A DNA stretch of 10,830 nucleotides from Candidatus Nitrosopolaris nunavutensis (GTDB lineage Archaea; Thermoproteota; Nitrososphaeria; Nitrososphaerales; Nitrososphaeraceae): positions 1 to 10,830 of the forward strand of contig DAOM01000127.1 of assembly GCA_002501855.1 (NCBI GenBank). The letters are read 5' to 3'. The notes below the pieces were generated by a model. The model was not told where the DNA came from. It saw only the letters and a program-made list of their open reading frames with translations, and made no database searches. The position numbers and the translations under genes were made by a program. Every line of letters begins with the position of its first letter. Position 1 is the first letter of the stretch. Shown here piece after piece: positions 1 to 6,332 of this stretch.

Positions 1-1
1 T

Positions 2-211
2 AGAGCCAAAAGAAGGATAGGAGGACATTGCCTTCCCAAAGATACCAAAGTGGTTTTGCAATCATCAACACTAAGAAGTAAGATATTAACAGCACCTATG
101 GAAGTAGATGAAGAGTCCAAAAGTATAGAAACAAGTTATCATTTTACGATTGGGTTAAAACACTGCAGCTTCTTTATGGATAGACCTATGTATTTCTTTC
201 CCGTCTGGTAA
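2..211 (+). pseudogene. Truncated nucleotide-sugar (UDP-glucose/GDP-mannose) dehydrogenase remnant, partial at window edge
   Basis: An open frame enters from the left edge and ends at TAA 209-211, giving 69 visible residues. Residues 7-16 read GGHCLPKDTK, which matches the catalytic-cysteine loop of the UDP-glucose/GDP-mannose dehydrogenase family (GG-x-C-x-PKD), where the Cys forms the thioester during two-step oxidation of the sugar C6. The following stretch up to MEVDEE fits the helix after that loop. An intact enzyme would need roughly another 130 residues forming the C-terminal UDP-binding domain. Instead the frame continues about 30 residues without resemblance and stops, and I found no continuation in the other two frames up to 345. 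It is therefore probably a truncated or decayed gene. The family call rests on one motif, and the upstream part is outside the window. Confidence 0.5.
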
Positions 212-305
212 GGAAGGCAGAATCTACCAGATTAGGAAGTCATGGAAAAGGGGGCTTATTATTTGTCGCTTGATGAAGTATCCTTATATTATTATTGAGT
301 TTGTT

Positions 306-325
306 TTTAAAATATATAAAATACA
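306..325 (+). promoter_or_regulatory. TATA-box promoter of the DUF6659-type gene
   Basis: An uninterrupted A/T block (core tatataaaata) is centred about 26-30 bases before the ATG at 345. That is the spacing of an archaeal TATA box to the transcription start, so the transcript would start at or next to the ATG and be leaderless. Confidence 0.55.
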
Positions 326-344
326 CGGGATGTTCTAAGATTAA

Positions 345-734
345 ATGCTTATTAGAATCGCACCTAATAATCCCATGTTCATGGATTATTCAAAACTATG
401 TCAACAGGTTATGGCTCTTGACCCAAGGGTTCGTTTTGCTGGTGTATGTGACGATACCGGTGAGATTCTGTACGGTGGACAGCGCGAAGGTGTAAAAGAT
501 TTGCTCTCTCGAGAGGAAACGAGAAGATCAAATTTGCAAGCACTGGCTAGGTGGGGATTACGCTATACACTTGCATCAAAAATTGGACGAGGAAAGTATG
601 CAATGGCAGAATATGAAAATATCAAGCGAATCACAGTACCTTTAGACAATGATCATCTCCTGTTGGTAACAACTGAAGTTGATGTTGACCACGGAAAGAT
701 AATAAACGCCATTCTTAAATTAGTTCAAGAGTAG
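345..734 (+). CDS. DUF6659-type protein
   Basis: A 129-residue soluble protein with no signal peptide or membrane segment. From MDYSKLC (residue 13) onward it reads like the DUF6659 family common in Nitrososphaeria. Recognisable blocks are RVRFAGVCDDTGEI (about 29-42), YGGQREGV (43-50), SNLQALARWGLR (62-73), GKYAMAEYE (83-91), and a beta-rich end with DNDHLLLVTTEVD (101-113). The size and the alternating strand/helix pattern suggest a compact single domain, possibly roadblock-like. The biochemical function is unknown. The TATA box 26-30 bases upstream supports the ATG at 345 as a leaderless start. The ATGs at 375 and 381 would match the family's usual N-terminus better and are real alternatives. 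It ends with TAG and has no co-directional neighbour nearby, so it is probably monocistronic. Confidence 0.8.
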   Translation: MLIRIAPNNPMFMDYSKLCQQVMALDPRVRFAGVCDDTGEILYGGQREGVKDLLSREETRRSNLQALARWGLRYTLASKIGRGKYAMAEYENIKRITVPLDNDHLLLVTTEVDVDHGKIINAILKLVQE

Positions 735-1032
735 AAATTCTATACTAATTGACAGCATTACGAGGTTAGATTTAAAGAGCTAAAGAAGACTTTGTCGTCA
801 GCTTCTATCTTATACCCGTGCTGATAACTTTCTCATGATCTGATAAAAAAAGACAGATCTATATACATTAATGGATACTGTTAATGGAATGTCCGATAAC
901 AGTCTTCCTTCTTGTTAGCAAATACCCCTTCCAGGATGTCACGAGAATTTACCGACTGGGTAGTCGTGCAAAAGCAAACTACATACCGAAAACTAATGTC
1001 AAGATTGTTACTGTAATAATTATAATGTTCAC

Positions 1033-1254
1033 TTATTTAGATTCACTCACTATAATTTCCCACTCGTCTTTTCCTTCGATGAGGGCTAGACTGCCACCAT
1101 CATCCCAATGAATCCAGATTTGCTTTGTTTCCTCATTGCTCAAACCAAATGTCGTAATATCCCAGACTACACCAGAATCGCCGGGCTTTAATCTAGTATA
1201 AGGATTGTCTGTGCTAACCAACTTAATCCTATCTCCTATTTTTATGGCTGTCAT
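1033..1254 (-). CDS. DUF4314 domain protein
   Basis: A 73-residue protein that is almost entirely one small beta-barrel-like domain. IKIGDRIKLVS (residues 4-14), then NPYTRLKPGDSGVV (17-30), IWIHWDDGGSLALI (46-59) and a terminal D-E-W segment follow the DUF4314 pattern: GDR-x-EL at the start, DPY-x-LKPGD-x-G, then a W-D-x-G-S-L-x-L-I hairpin. Family members are short stand-alone or accessory proteins of unknown function. The length is normal for the family and all blocks are present, so it looks intact. A possible TATA element (gatataac on the minus strand, about 1284-1291) lies about 34 bases before the ATG. No Shine-Dalgarno sequence is seen. It stands alone. Confidence 0.75.
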   Translation of the reverse strand: MTAIKIGDRIKLVSTDNPYTRLKPGDSGVVWDITTFGLSNEETKQIWIHWDDGGSLALIEGKDEWEIIVSESK

Positions 1255-1631
1255 TCTCTACATGTTACCGCTTCAATCCACTTGTTATATCTGTTGTCTA
1301 CACTGACTTTGATACACGAAAAAGACTGATACTAATAACGGCATTCGGTTAAGGTGAGAGAAAGAGAAGTCCATACTGCGGTCGCTCATCTTTTTGTGTC
1401 CTTGCTCGTGGGTTTCAGAATAGCTGCAGAATTACATAGAGGACAATAAACAGTCTTGATAAGAAATGGTTCCTGATAAGAAATGAGTTAGGCTAGCTAC
1501 TCCTGTAGGGTGGGGTGTATATCATTAAGGGGGGATTTAGATTGTAATGGATTAAAAGTTGATAGGGTTATTGTAGTTTGTTGGAAAAATAGTGTTAGCT
1601 TACTCAGATTTATACACATCTCAATCTATTC
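1255..1631. other. Non-coding stretch with a short direct repeat
   Basis: I recognise no gene here. The promoter region of the DUF4314 gene occupies its left end. At about 1455-1485 the 12-base word tgataagaaatg occurs twice, 19 bases apart. No role is evident. Confidence 0.4.
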
Positions 1632-1796
1632 CTACTTATTACCAAGCGCAGAATCTATAAGCATTAGTATGTACTCTTTCGGTGTTTTGTCTTTACCTTG
1701 TTGTTCTTTATACTTTCTACATATTTCTAAAAGATTATTGTATCTGTCTTCTTCTAGCACAAGGAGATTTTCATACTGTTCCTTTTCTTCCTTCAT
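1632..1796 (-). CDS. Small charged hypothetical protein (54 aa)
   Basis: The ATG at 1796-1794 opens a 54-codon frame ending in TAG. The product starts MKEEKEQYENLLVLEED and ends EYILMLIDSALGNK. It is rich in Glu and Lys, has heptad-like Leu/Ile spacing in the first 28 residues consistent with a helix or short coiled coil, and has a second predicted helix after a TPKEY turn. There is one Cys (residue 26) and no signal or membrane segment. An AT-rich TATA-like element (minus-strand taatattaaac, 1832-1822) is centred about 31 bases before the ATG, the right spacing for a leaderless archaeal transcript. Codon choice is natural (GAA, AAA, AGA). I do not recognise a family. The promoter and composition make it more likely real than the longer open frame on the opposite strand. 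Confidence 0.55.
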   Translation of the reverse strand: MKEEKEQYENLLVLEEDRYNNLLEICRKYKEQQGKDKTPKEYILMLIDSALGNK

Positions 1797-1942
1797 GATA
1801 TAATTAATTTGATCCGACCTGGTTTAATATTACTTACTCTTGGGATTTGTGTATAAAAAAAAATTTATTCCGAATGTACTAGAAGGCAAATTGAAGAAAA
1901 AATGAAATAATTCTTACCCTTCCTCACTATGAGACTACTGAC

Positions 1943-2319
1943 ATGGCTAGATACGTGTTATATCATATAGCTCAAATTGTTGTAAGAAAATATGAAAAGC
2001 ACGATTCTCTTTTGATTATAGATTCAGCTAGTTACATGCATATCTGGTTCTTCTATATCTTCTGTATCAATTGTTAAACCAATAGTAAATTATATAGATC
2101 AAATAAGTAAAAATGGTATTTCTGTATTGGCTGACATGGGCTCGTTCTTCCACCATAATAGATTGGATTATCTGATACAATCTGAAACATCGTTGCCACG
2201 AAGATCTAAAGTTGTAGTAAAACAAAACGATTCTATCTTCAGAATAAAGATGATTTTAACTGGAGGTTTTCTCCGCATACAAGAATAAGTTATTCGAACA
2301 TCATGGCAGGGAATTAATG
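1943..2319 (+). pseudogene. Decayed sensor-domain (MEDS/DICT-like) gene split over three frames
   Basis: Three overlapping pieces join into one protein. Piece 1 starts at ATG 1943 and reads VRKYEKHDSLLIIDSASYMH before losing the frame near 2043. Piece 2 (2043-2288, a different frame) reads SGSSISSVSIVKPIV, then NGISVLADMGSFFHHNRLDY, then ETSLPRR. Piece 3 is in the third frame and ends KLFEHHGRELMI at about 2319; a short KDDFN segment in yet another register sits between pieces 2 and 3. From memory, this order of blocks occurs in sensory domains of Nitrososphaeria signalling proteins related to MEDS/DICT, with a closing Cys-x-Tyr...HHG element. The exact family name is uncertain. At least two or three indels separate the pieces, so it cannot encode an intact protein as written. 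Confidence 0.55.
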
Positions 2320-2705
2320 ATAACTACTCCTCCTACAATTAAACGACGAGGGCTGATGAGGTTAGCAACTAACCCACTGCAATACAGGATGTGACCTTCA
2401 TTCACGGATTGCCCTTTCTTGTGAGGAGAACATGAGTTCCCGTTTAGATAGAATATTTTCAATTCTGAAATATAATGAATTGTATCTATTGTCGCGCAAG
2501 CTTTAGATTATTCATATAAATAATGAGTTATTTTTTAATACTGAACGCATCAGTCTGTCTTAACTGTGTCTTTATGTCAACAGAAGTTTTCCATATTTTG
2601 AAGATATCACTAGAATAACAGGGAACTCTCGTCTGAGAAAGCGGGGGAGGAGTCAGCGAATGTAGTTGCAGTCTTAGCAGGCTTGGCTATGCAGGGTAGT
2701 TGTAC
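2320..2705. other. Gene-poor stretch between a pseudogene and the DUF488 gene
   Basis: Mostly AT-rich DNA without a supported gene. A 24-residue frame starting MSSRLDRIFSILKYNEL (about 2430-2504) has no supporting signal. From about 2620 an open plus-strand frame reads SEKAGEESANVVAVLAG and runs into the antisense of the DUF488 gene. It could be the remnant of a protein but I cannot place it. Confidence 0.3.
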
Positions 2706-3068
2706 CTATAAAATCTGTGGCTTTTCAATTGTATCTCTTACGATATGTCTATGACAATGCTCTCCCTCTCTTTCGTAGCACAGCAAAGTTATGACAGTAG
2801 ATTGATTTTGCGCATTTAATGCGTGTATTCTTTCTAAACTAGCTTTATTATTCCTCATCTCTGATAGAAAGGCTATTTTGAATTCTTCCCAATTATACTT
2901 TCCTTGTCGATAATTATTTAATAAATCGCCGCTTGGTGAGAGTTCTCTAATCCAACAATCAAATTTGTTTTTCTTTATTCCTCTTGGATAAAATCTTGTA
3001 ATTAAAACTCTAATTCCATCGTCATTTTCTTCAGAGGACTCGTATATTGACTTTGTTTTAATGACCAT
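2706..3068 (-). CDS. DUF488 family protein
   Basis: Starting at the internal ATG (3068-3066) gives 120 residues, the usual size for short DUF488 proteins. A longer frame with an ATG at 3167 adds 33 residues (MHEFIIIEHGQCC...) that do not resemble the family. Visible signatures are the opening VIKTKSIYE, IRVLITRFYPRGI (19-31), the W-x-R-x-L-x-PS segment (39-47), WEEFKIAFLSEM (60-71), and TLLCYEREGEHCHRHIV (94-110). This last segment is the C-x-E...CHR motif characteristic of DUF488. The function of the family is not established; the Cys/His cluster suggests catalysis or metal binding. It is a single gene. A clear TATA box is not placed at the expected distance: the AT block aattatatag lies only 6-16 bases before the chosen ATG. 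Confidence 0.8.
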   Translation of the reverse strand: MVIKTKSIYESSEENDDGIRVLITRFYPRGIKKNKFDCWIRELSPSGDLLNNYRQGKYNWEEFKIAFLSEMRNNKASLERIHALNAQNQSTVITLLCYEREGEHCHRHIVRDTIEKPQIL

Positions 3069-3505
3069 ATTTCTATATAATTGACGATTTTGATTTAGTT
3101 TTCTCTGCTTGTTCAGGATGAGACAAGTGCAGCATTGACCGTGCTCAATGATAATGAACTCATGCATGGCAGGTCATCAATTTCTCTGGAGATGTTTCAA
3201 GAATCCTAGAGCCTATCATGCATCTTGAATGATAGACAATAATCTGTACGGAATATGTAACTGATGTAATCGAAATTTTGTCTTCTGTAGTTGAAGCTGC
3301 TGGATATTCTTGTGCGTTATAGACTAGGTCAGATCATTCTGGAGTAAAAGAAATTCTTGAATAAAATACCATCGGAGGATTATGTATCAGCGGTGATTGC
3401 CTAAGGCTTGTTTTGTTTGTTTGTCAAAAAATAGCCTAGACATCTTATTATGATGTCCATGAAAGAGCCCTTCTTATATAGTAGAATTATCTTCTAATCA
3501 CGTAA
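3069..3505. other. Intergenic region with a possible receiver-domain relic
   Basis: A plus-strand frame at 3257-3364 reads VTDVIEIL, VVEAAGYSCAL, then TAG (3320-3322), then TRSDHSGVKEILE and TAA. Just upstream, in another frame, is IDNNLYG (from about 3233). This loosely resembles the start of a response-regulator receiver domain (acidic D-N-N, helix 1, G-Y-x-C), but the spacing is several residues too long. I treat it as an uncertain relic. The right end carries the promoter of the 3506 gene. Confidence 0.3.
3472..3483 (+). promoter_or_regulatory. TATA-box promoter of the PRC-barrel-like gene
   Basis: The element tcttatatagta is centred about 28-29 bases before the ATG at 3506, and a purine-rich stretch (gaaagag) lies just upstream as a possible BRE. 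The spacing predicts a leaderless transcript. Confidence 0.6.
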
Positions 3506-3763
3506 ATGACAGATTCTGTACAAAATTGGGAGTCAATAATTCACAAGACTGTTAGAGCCAAGGACGGACATCTTATCGGAAGTGTTGATGCAGTTGATGA
3601 TACTGCTGTTCTGATTTCGACTGAAGGAGCAAGGACACATTACAGAATTCCTAAACACATCGTAGAAAGTTTCGATGGACACGAAGTTATCTTAAATGCA
3701 CCTTCTTTAAAATTAGAACGATTCAAAGGTGGATCAGCTGAGGGTTTCAGTGAGATAAGATAA
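3506..3763 (+). CDS. PRC-barrel-like protein
   Basis: An 85-residue soluble protein. WESIIHKTVRAKDGHLIGSV (residues 8-27) followed by alternating short strands, EGARTHYRIPKHIVESFDGHEV (40-61) and a final LKLERF strand is the pattern of small PRC-barrel-type proteins: a conserved V-x-(S/A)-x-DG-x-x-(I/V)-G-x-V hairpin, then a Y-x-IPK motif. Related single-domain proteins are numerous in Nitrososphaeria and are often called stress-related, although their ligands are unknown. The family call is from memory. The ATG is supported by a well-spaced TATA box, and a T-run follows the stop, so it is probably a monocistronic unit converging on the minus-strand gene at 3792-4055. Confidence 0.65.
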   Translation: MTDSVQNWESIIHKTVRAKDGHLIGSVDAVDDTAVLISTEGARTHYRIPKHIVESFDGHEVILNAPSLKLERFKGGSAEGFSEIR

Positions 3764-3772
3764 TAACTGTGG

Positions 3773-3797
3773 TTTTTTATTTATTATCTACTTATTT
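3773..3797 (+). terminator. T-rich terminator after the PRC-barrel-like gene
   Basis: About ten bases after the stop codon the plus strand has six consecutive T residues (3773-3778), then more T-rich sequence. Oligo-T on the non-template strand is how many archaeal genes terminate. It lies between two converging genes. Confidence 0.4.
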
Positions 3798-4055
3798 TCT
3801 CATCTCACCAATCAGTCGTTCCATGATGTATCTAATTCTGCGATCAGTAAGTAGGGATCGGTTTGTATACCTCTGGAAAACATTCGTGAATTGAGAATCT
3901 TGCCCAAATTGGTTTTTGCATAGAAATGTGTCACCAGTATAGATTACTTCAGACTTTACTTTTGTTTCATACCTAGGATGTTTTTGACATCCCTGTTCTA
4001 GACGTTGAACTGTTGGCCTTTCTAGCATGATCTCTCTTCGTCCGATCCTAGTCAT
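3792..4055 (-). CDS. Hypothetical protein (87 aa), coupled to an upstream ORF
   Basis: I do not recognise this protein. It begins MTRIGRREIMLERP, has two Cys (residues 23 and 46) flanking a short beta-like segment (SEVIYTGDTFLCKN), and ends in a basic helix (RRIRYIMERLIGEMRK). No signal peptide or membrane segment is seen, and codon use is even and natural. The ATG at 4055 overlaps the TGA of a 16-codon ORF (ATGA), and that ORF has a strong Shine-Dalgarno sequence and a TATA-like element. This organisation supports real expression. An alternative start is the ATG at 4028 (MLERPTVQ). Another reading is that the short ORF is the original N-terminus, displaced by a one-base frameshift. Divergent from the gene at 4202. 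Confidence 0.5.
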   Translation of the reverse strand: MTRIGRREIMLERPTVQRLEQGCQKHPRYETKVKSEVIYTGDTFLCKNQFGQDSQFTNVFQRYTNRSLLTDRRIRYIMERLIGEMRK

Positions 4056-4102
4056 GCAGGGTCGATCGTTTTATCCTTCTCTCCACTACGAGCTCTAGTC
4101 AT
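4052..4102 (-). CDS. Short upstream ORF (16 codons) with strong RBS, ATGA-coupled
   Basis: The ATG at 4102-4100 opens MTRARSGEKDKTIDPA and stops at a TGA (4054-4052) that overlaps the next ATG by the four-base ATGA arrangement. Seven bases before its ATG is gaggagg (minus strand, 4116-4110), close to the anti-Shine-Dalgarno complement. A TATA-like attaaac is centred about 25 bases before the ATG, near 4127. It may be a leader peptide that couples translation to the downstream gene, or the detached N-terminus of that gene. Both the ORF and its neighbour start with M-T-R. Confidence 0.4.
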   Translation of the reverse strand: MTRARSGEKDKTIDPA

Positions 4103-4109
4103 AGCATTT

Positions 4110-4116
4110 CCTCCTC
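4110..4116 (-). promoter_or_regulatory. Shine-Dalgarno sequence gaggagg
   Basis: The strongest ribosome-binding site in the window lies 7 bases before the ATG at 4102. Several other genes here appear leaderless, so this one stands out. Confidence 0.5.
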
Positions 4117-4201
4117 ATGGTCTGTTTAATGATGTCTTACGCTAGTACGAAGGAATGGTTGTAAAGTTAAATTAGTATCATCGCCTCTAGTACTTACAGC
4201 A

Positions 4202-4489
4202 TTGAACCATCCAGTTACCTGCGATCCAAGAAATCATGCATATAAAAACGGAAAAACATTTGAAGATTGTAAAGCAGAAGCTAGGAGAGTTACCTCTCAG
4301 TTGGCTGAAGAGATAGTTAAAAATGAAGCAGGAGAGGTTTCTTGGAATAAGATTCTAGAAGCTACGGATCATGATGAGTTGGTATATAAATTAACCTTAA
4401 AGTATTTGAGAGAAAAAGGCTATGACATAGGATATAACAAGAATCCTAGGGTAAAAGTTGATATTTTTTCAAATACAAACTGCAAATAA
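4202..4489 (+). CDS. Hypothetical protein (95 aa), TTG start
   Basis: I do not recognise this protein. It has 95 residues, starts at TTG and contains no internal Met. An N-terminal Cys/His-containing segment (CDPRNHAYKNG, 7-17) leads into a charged helical region (FEDCKAEARRVTSQLAEEI, about 20-38). A predicted second helical unit follows (WNKILEATDHDELVYKLTLKYLREKGYDIGY, about 48-78), with a short polar tail. The composition suggests a small soluble helical domain. The frame is open back to 4133 but offers no ATG, GTG or earlier TTG, so TTG 4202 is the first usable start. A weak AT-rich element (gttaaattag, about 4166-4175) lies about 32 bases upstream. Divergent from the gene pair at 3792-4102 with a shared region of about 100 bases. 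Confidence 0.55.
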   Translation: MNHPVTCDPRNHAYKNGKTFEDCKAEARRVTSQLAEEIVKNEAGEVSWNKILEATDHDELVYKLTLKYLREKGYDIGYNKNPRVKVDIFSNTNCK

Positions 4490-4769
4490 CGAGAAGCCTA
4501 CAATATTCTAATTGAAGGCTGAAAAATGAGGCGTAAAACTAAAGCTTAGAATGATTTCATCTCGCTGTGGCAACTACGCCATCTCACAAAGCAGATTTTA
4601 TTTCTCAAGACTAACAAGATACATCAACGAGATACTGAGCTTCACAATACAATATCTCCTTGTCATCATCGCATCTTCCACCGAACAAACTCAATCGTTG
4701 GGTGTGTAACTCGAGCGATCTATTCGTCAATCAATATTGCAATAAAAAATATTGGTGTAATTTATCTAG

Positions 4770-5138
4770 GATCATACTAGCGAAGAATCTGTATCTTGGT
4801 TATGGAGATTTGTTAAACAAGAACGAAATGGTCGTCCTGTACAAGCCCGGAAATGGGTGGGGATAATCAAGCGCAGTGACGATGATGACGATAATATCTA
4901 ATATTGTGACGATGATGGCCGATATTAATATTGGCAACCGACGCCTGTTATAAAGATCTGAACCAATGGCATAATGTGCGGACGGTCGGAGCAGATACCA
5001 GAAAATGTACAAATTCATATTGCCGAGCCAGAAGAGGATATACAACGACTTTACAGTCTAAATCTTAAAACTTTATGCTTTAAGGAAGATAGAAGTACTG
5101 TAGCATTGCTTCAGAAACGAACGTTGACCCAGATTTAA
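4770..5138 (+). pseudogene. Possible decayed gene in one frame with three stops; distal part may be a 54-aa ORF
   Basis: A single frame reads ESVSWLWRFVKQERNGRPVQ and ARKWVGIIKRSDDDDDNI, then TAA at 4899, a D-D-D-rich segment, another TAA and a TGA. It then continues from ATG 4974 as a stop-free 54 residues (MCGRSEQIPENVQIHIAEPE ... LLQKRTLTQI) to TAA 5136-5138. The first part looks like the C-terminal end of a protein with an acidic tail. The last part could be a separate small gene: gttataaag sits about 24 bases before its ATG. I recognise no family. The Asp run coincides with an imperfect 30-base duplication. Confidence 0.3.
4876..4935 (+). repeat. Imperfect 30-base tandem duplication
   Basis: The word gtgacgatgatg occurs at 4876 and again exactly 30 bases later at 4906. 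The rest of each unit is AT-rich and similar (gataatatctaatatt versus gatattaatattgg). Because 30 is a multiple of three, the duplication repeats the Asp-rich codons in frame. Confidence 0.4.
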
Positions 5139-5276
5139 GTGTGTAGATTCGTTTGTTAACGCATCGATAGCAGCAGAACAACTATCTATTACAAGGCTCA
5201 TTTCATTTTTTATCACCCAATTCAGAGGATGTACATATAACCGTTAAGAGAGAGTGATGATGACCGTTTTAGGATA

Positions 5277-5900
5277 ATGAATCCTAACCGACCTAATCAA
5301 GGTATAACAACTACAAGGTCTATACTGCAACAGGGATAATTGCAATAACACTGCTCACAGCAACAATACTATTGTCACTGCAATATGGCCACTCAGCACA
5401 AGCTCAGAATCAGAAGACGAATCAGTCACAGACTAATAAAACAAAGTACGCAAATGCTACTGCTGCCACTCCTATAGGAAACGTTCAACAACTATCAAAA
5501 GCCTTAGGAAATAATACTAAAATACTTACAAGTAATGCTAATATTGGCAATCCCAATGCCGGCAAAGCCGCTTCAGCTCAACAGAAAGTTACGCCAGATA
5601 CACCTACTAATGGGCTTACATCAAACCCGACAAAAGCTCCAACAAAAGCAGGTAGTGGGAGTGCCAACCAAAACAAAACTAGTGGTACGGGTAACATGAC
5701 TAATACAACTTCTATAAAAAATGCAAGTAATAGTGCCATTACCAATGCCACGCAAGCCGGGGAATCGATTGCAAATAAAACATCACAGGCTGCACCATCA
5801 ATTGGGTAATAAGATAGGACATGGAGTACAATCTCTAGTAAACGCAACAGGAAAATTGTTGGGCAACTTGAGTGGAACAAGTTTATTCTGTGGCAAATAG
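5277..5900 (+). CDS. Secreted Asn/Thr/Ser/Ala-rich low-complexity protein, frameshifted near both ends
   Basis: The core frame (stop-free 5297-5809, ending TAA) begins with a clear signal-peptide hydrophobic core (GIIAITLLTATILLSLQYG) and a cleavage-like HSAQA-Q. About 130 residues dominated by N, T, A, S, G, K and Q follow, with many N-x-T/S sites, typical of exported surface proteins of soil Nitrososphaeria. It has no good start of its own: only a TTG at 5372 inside the signal core. The ATG at 5277 opens MNPNRPNQGITTTRSILQQ, a fitting n-region, in another frame; adding one base at the GGG (5333-5335) joins them. At the other end, removing one base from GGG 5804-5806 extends the protein with GNKIGHGVQSLVNATGKLLG to TAG 5898-5900. 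No catalytic motif is visible. Either the gene is decaying or the sequence has two indel errors. Confidence 0.6.
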
Positions 5901-6290
5901 GGAAAATAAGGTTCTGAACACTTGCCGTTGGATCGATGCTCTAAAATATCTGTATGCGATCGTCGGACAAACGCTTATCAGTGTCAAAAAATTAGTAGGA
6001 TCTGGCTTACTGCAAATAGACCGTGACCGATTCCGGCCAGAACCCATCCTGCATAATTGAGCCCAATCTGCAAAAGGAAGTCTGCGGCTTCCTGAATCAA
6101 TGCAGTAATGTGGTTCTGGTTATTTTCGTTGAACACATACTTTTGGTACATGCGGGCCGAAAAATGTTTACACTCAATTTAAACGTAAGTAGTACGGGTC
6201 ATGAACCAGAAAGCTGCGACGATGAATTAACGATTTGGTTTACTGGCACTAGTGTTATTTCCAAGGGTTGCTGATATTTTGAAATCGTCG
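5901..6290. other. Gene-poor stretch upstream of the tRNA-like sequence
   Basis: Two overlapping GTG-started open frames (5872-6060 and 6023-6274) cover this stretch. Neither has a promoter, ribosome-binding site, family resemblance or convincing composition. I see no supported gene. Confidence 0.35.
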
Positions 6291-6292
6291 GA

Positions 6293-6302
6293 TTAAATAT
6301 TT
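6293..6302 (+). promoter_or_regulatory. TATA box upstream of the tRNA-Thr-like sequence
   Basis: ttaaatattt is centred about 35 bases before the predicted mature 5' end at 6333. This places a transcription start about 8 bases before it, as expected for archaeal tRNA genes with a short 5' leader. Confidence 0.5.
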
Positions 6303-6332
6303 TAGTCGTAGTATCGAGCTACATCGCCAGTG

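Larger units (their letters stand above)
4490..5276. other. Long gene-poor region with decayed coding traces
   Basis: No intact gene is supported over nearly 800 bases. One plus-strand frame (4770-5138) reads protein-like with three in-frame stops and is listed separately. Open frames between about 4550 and 4780 in other registers look protein-like in places (for example RAIYSSINIAIKNIG, about 4712-4756), but I could not assign them. A TATA-like acatataac (about 5231-5239) near the right end may serve the secreted-protein gene. Confidence 0.35.

Noticed and set aside
295..495. 66-residue open frame starting in the promoter of the DUF6659-type gene
   Set aside because: It overlaps that gene in another frame, and its start lies upstream of the likely transcription start.
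884..1111. Plus-strand 75-residue frame
   Set aside because: Its end is antisense to the DUF4314 gene; no promoter, ribosome site or family resemblance.
1510..1803. Plus-strand 97-residue frame rich in Ser, Leu and Tyr
   Set aside because: It is largely the antisense of the 54-residue minus-strand gene, and its composition is what antisense of Glu/Lys-rich codons gives.
4660..4866. Plus-strand TTG-started 68-residue frame
   Set aside because: No supporting signal; another frame in the same stretch looks more protein-like.
4870..4935. CRISPR or regularly spaced repeat array
   Set aside because: There are only two imperfect units with no spacer; no repeat family occurs elsewhere in the window.
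4800..5045. Minus-strand frame with a membrane-like Ile/Val stretch
   Set aside because: The hydrophobic run is the complement of the Asp-rich GAT/GAC duplication, and the frame has only a TTG start.
5254..5261. C box (tgatga) of a C/D guide RNA
   Set aside because: No partner D box or internal C'/D' boxes are found at a suitable distance.
5578..5880. Minus-strand 100-residue hydrophobic frame
   Set aside because: Antisense shadow of the Asn/Thr/Ala-rich secreted protein.
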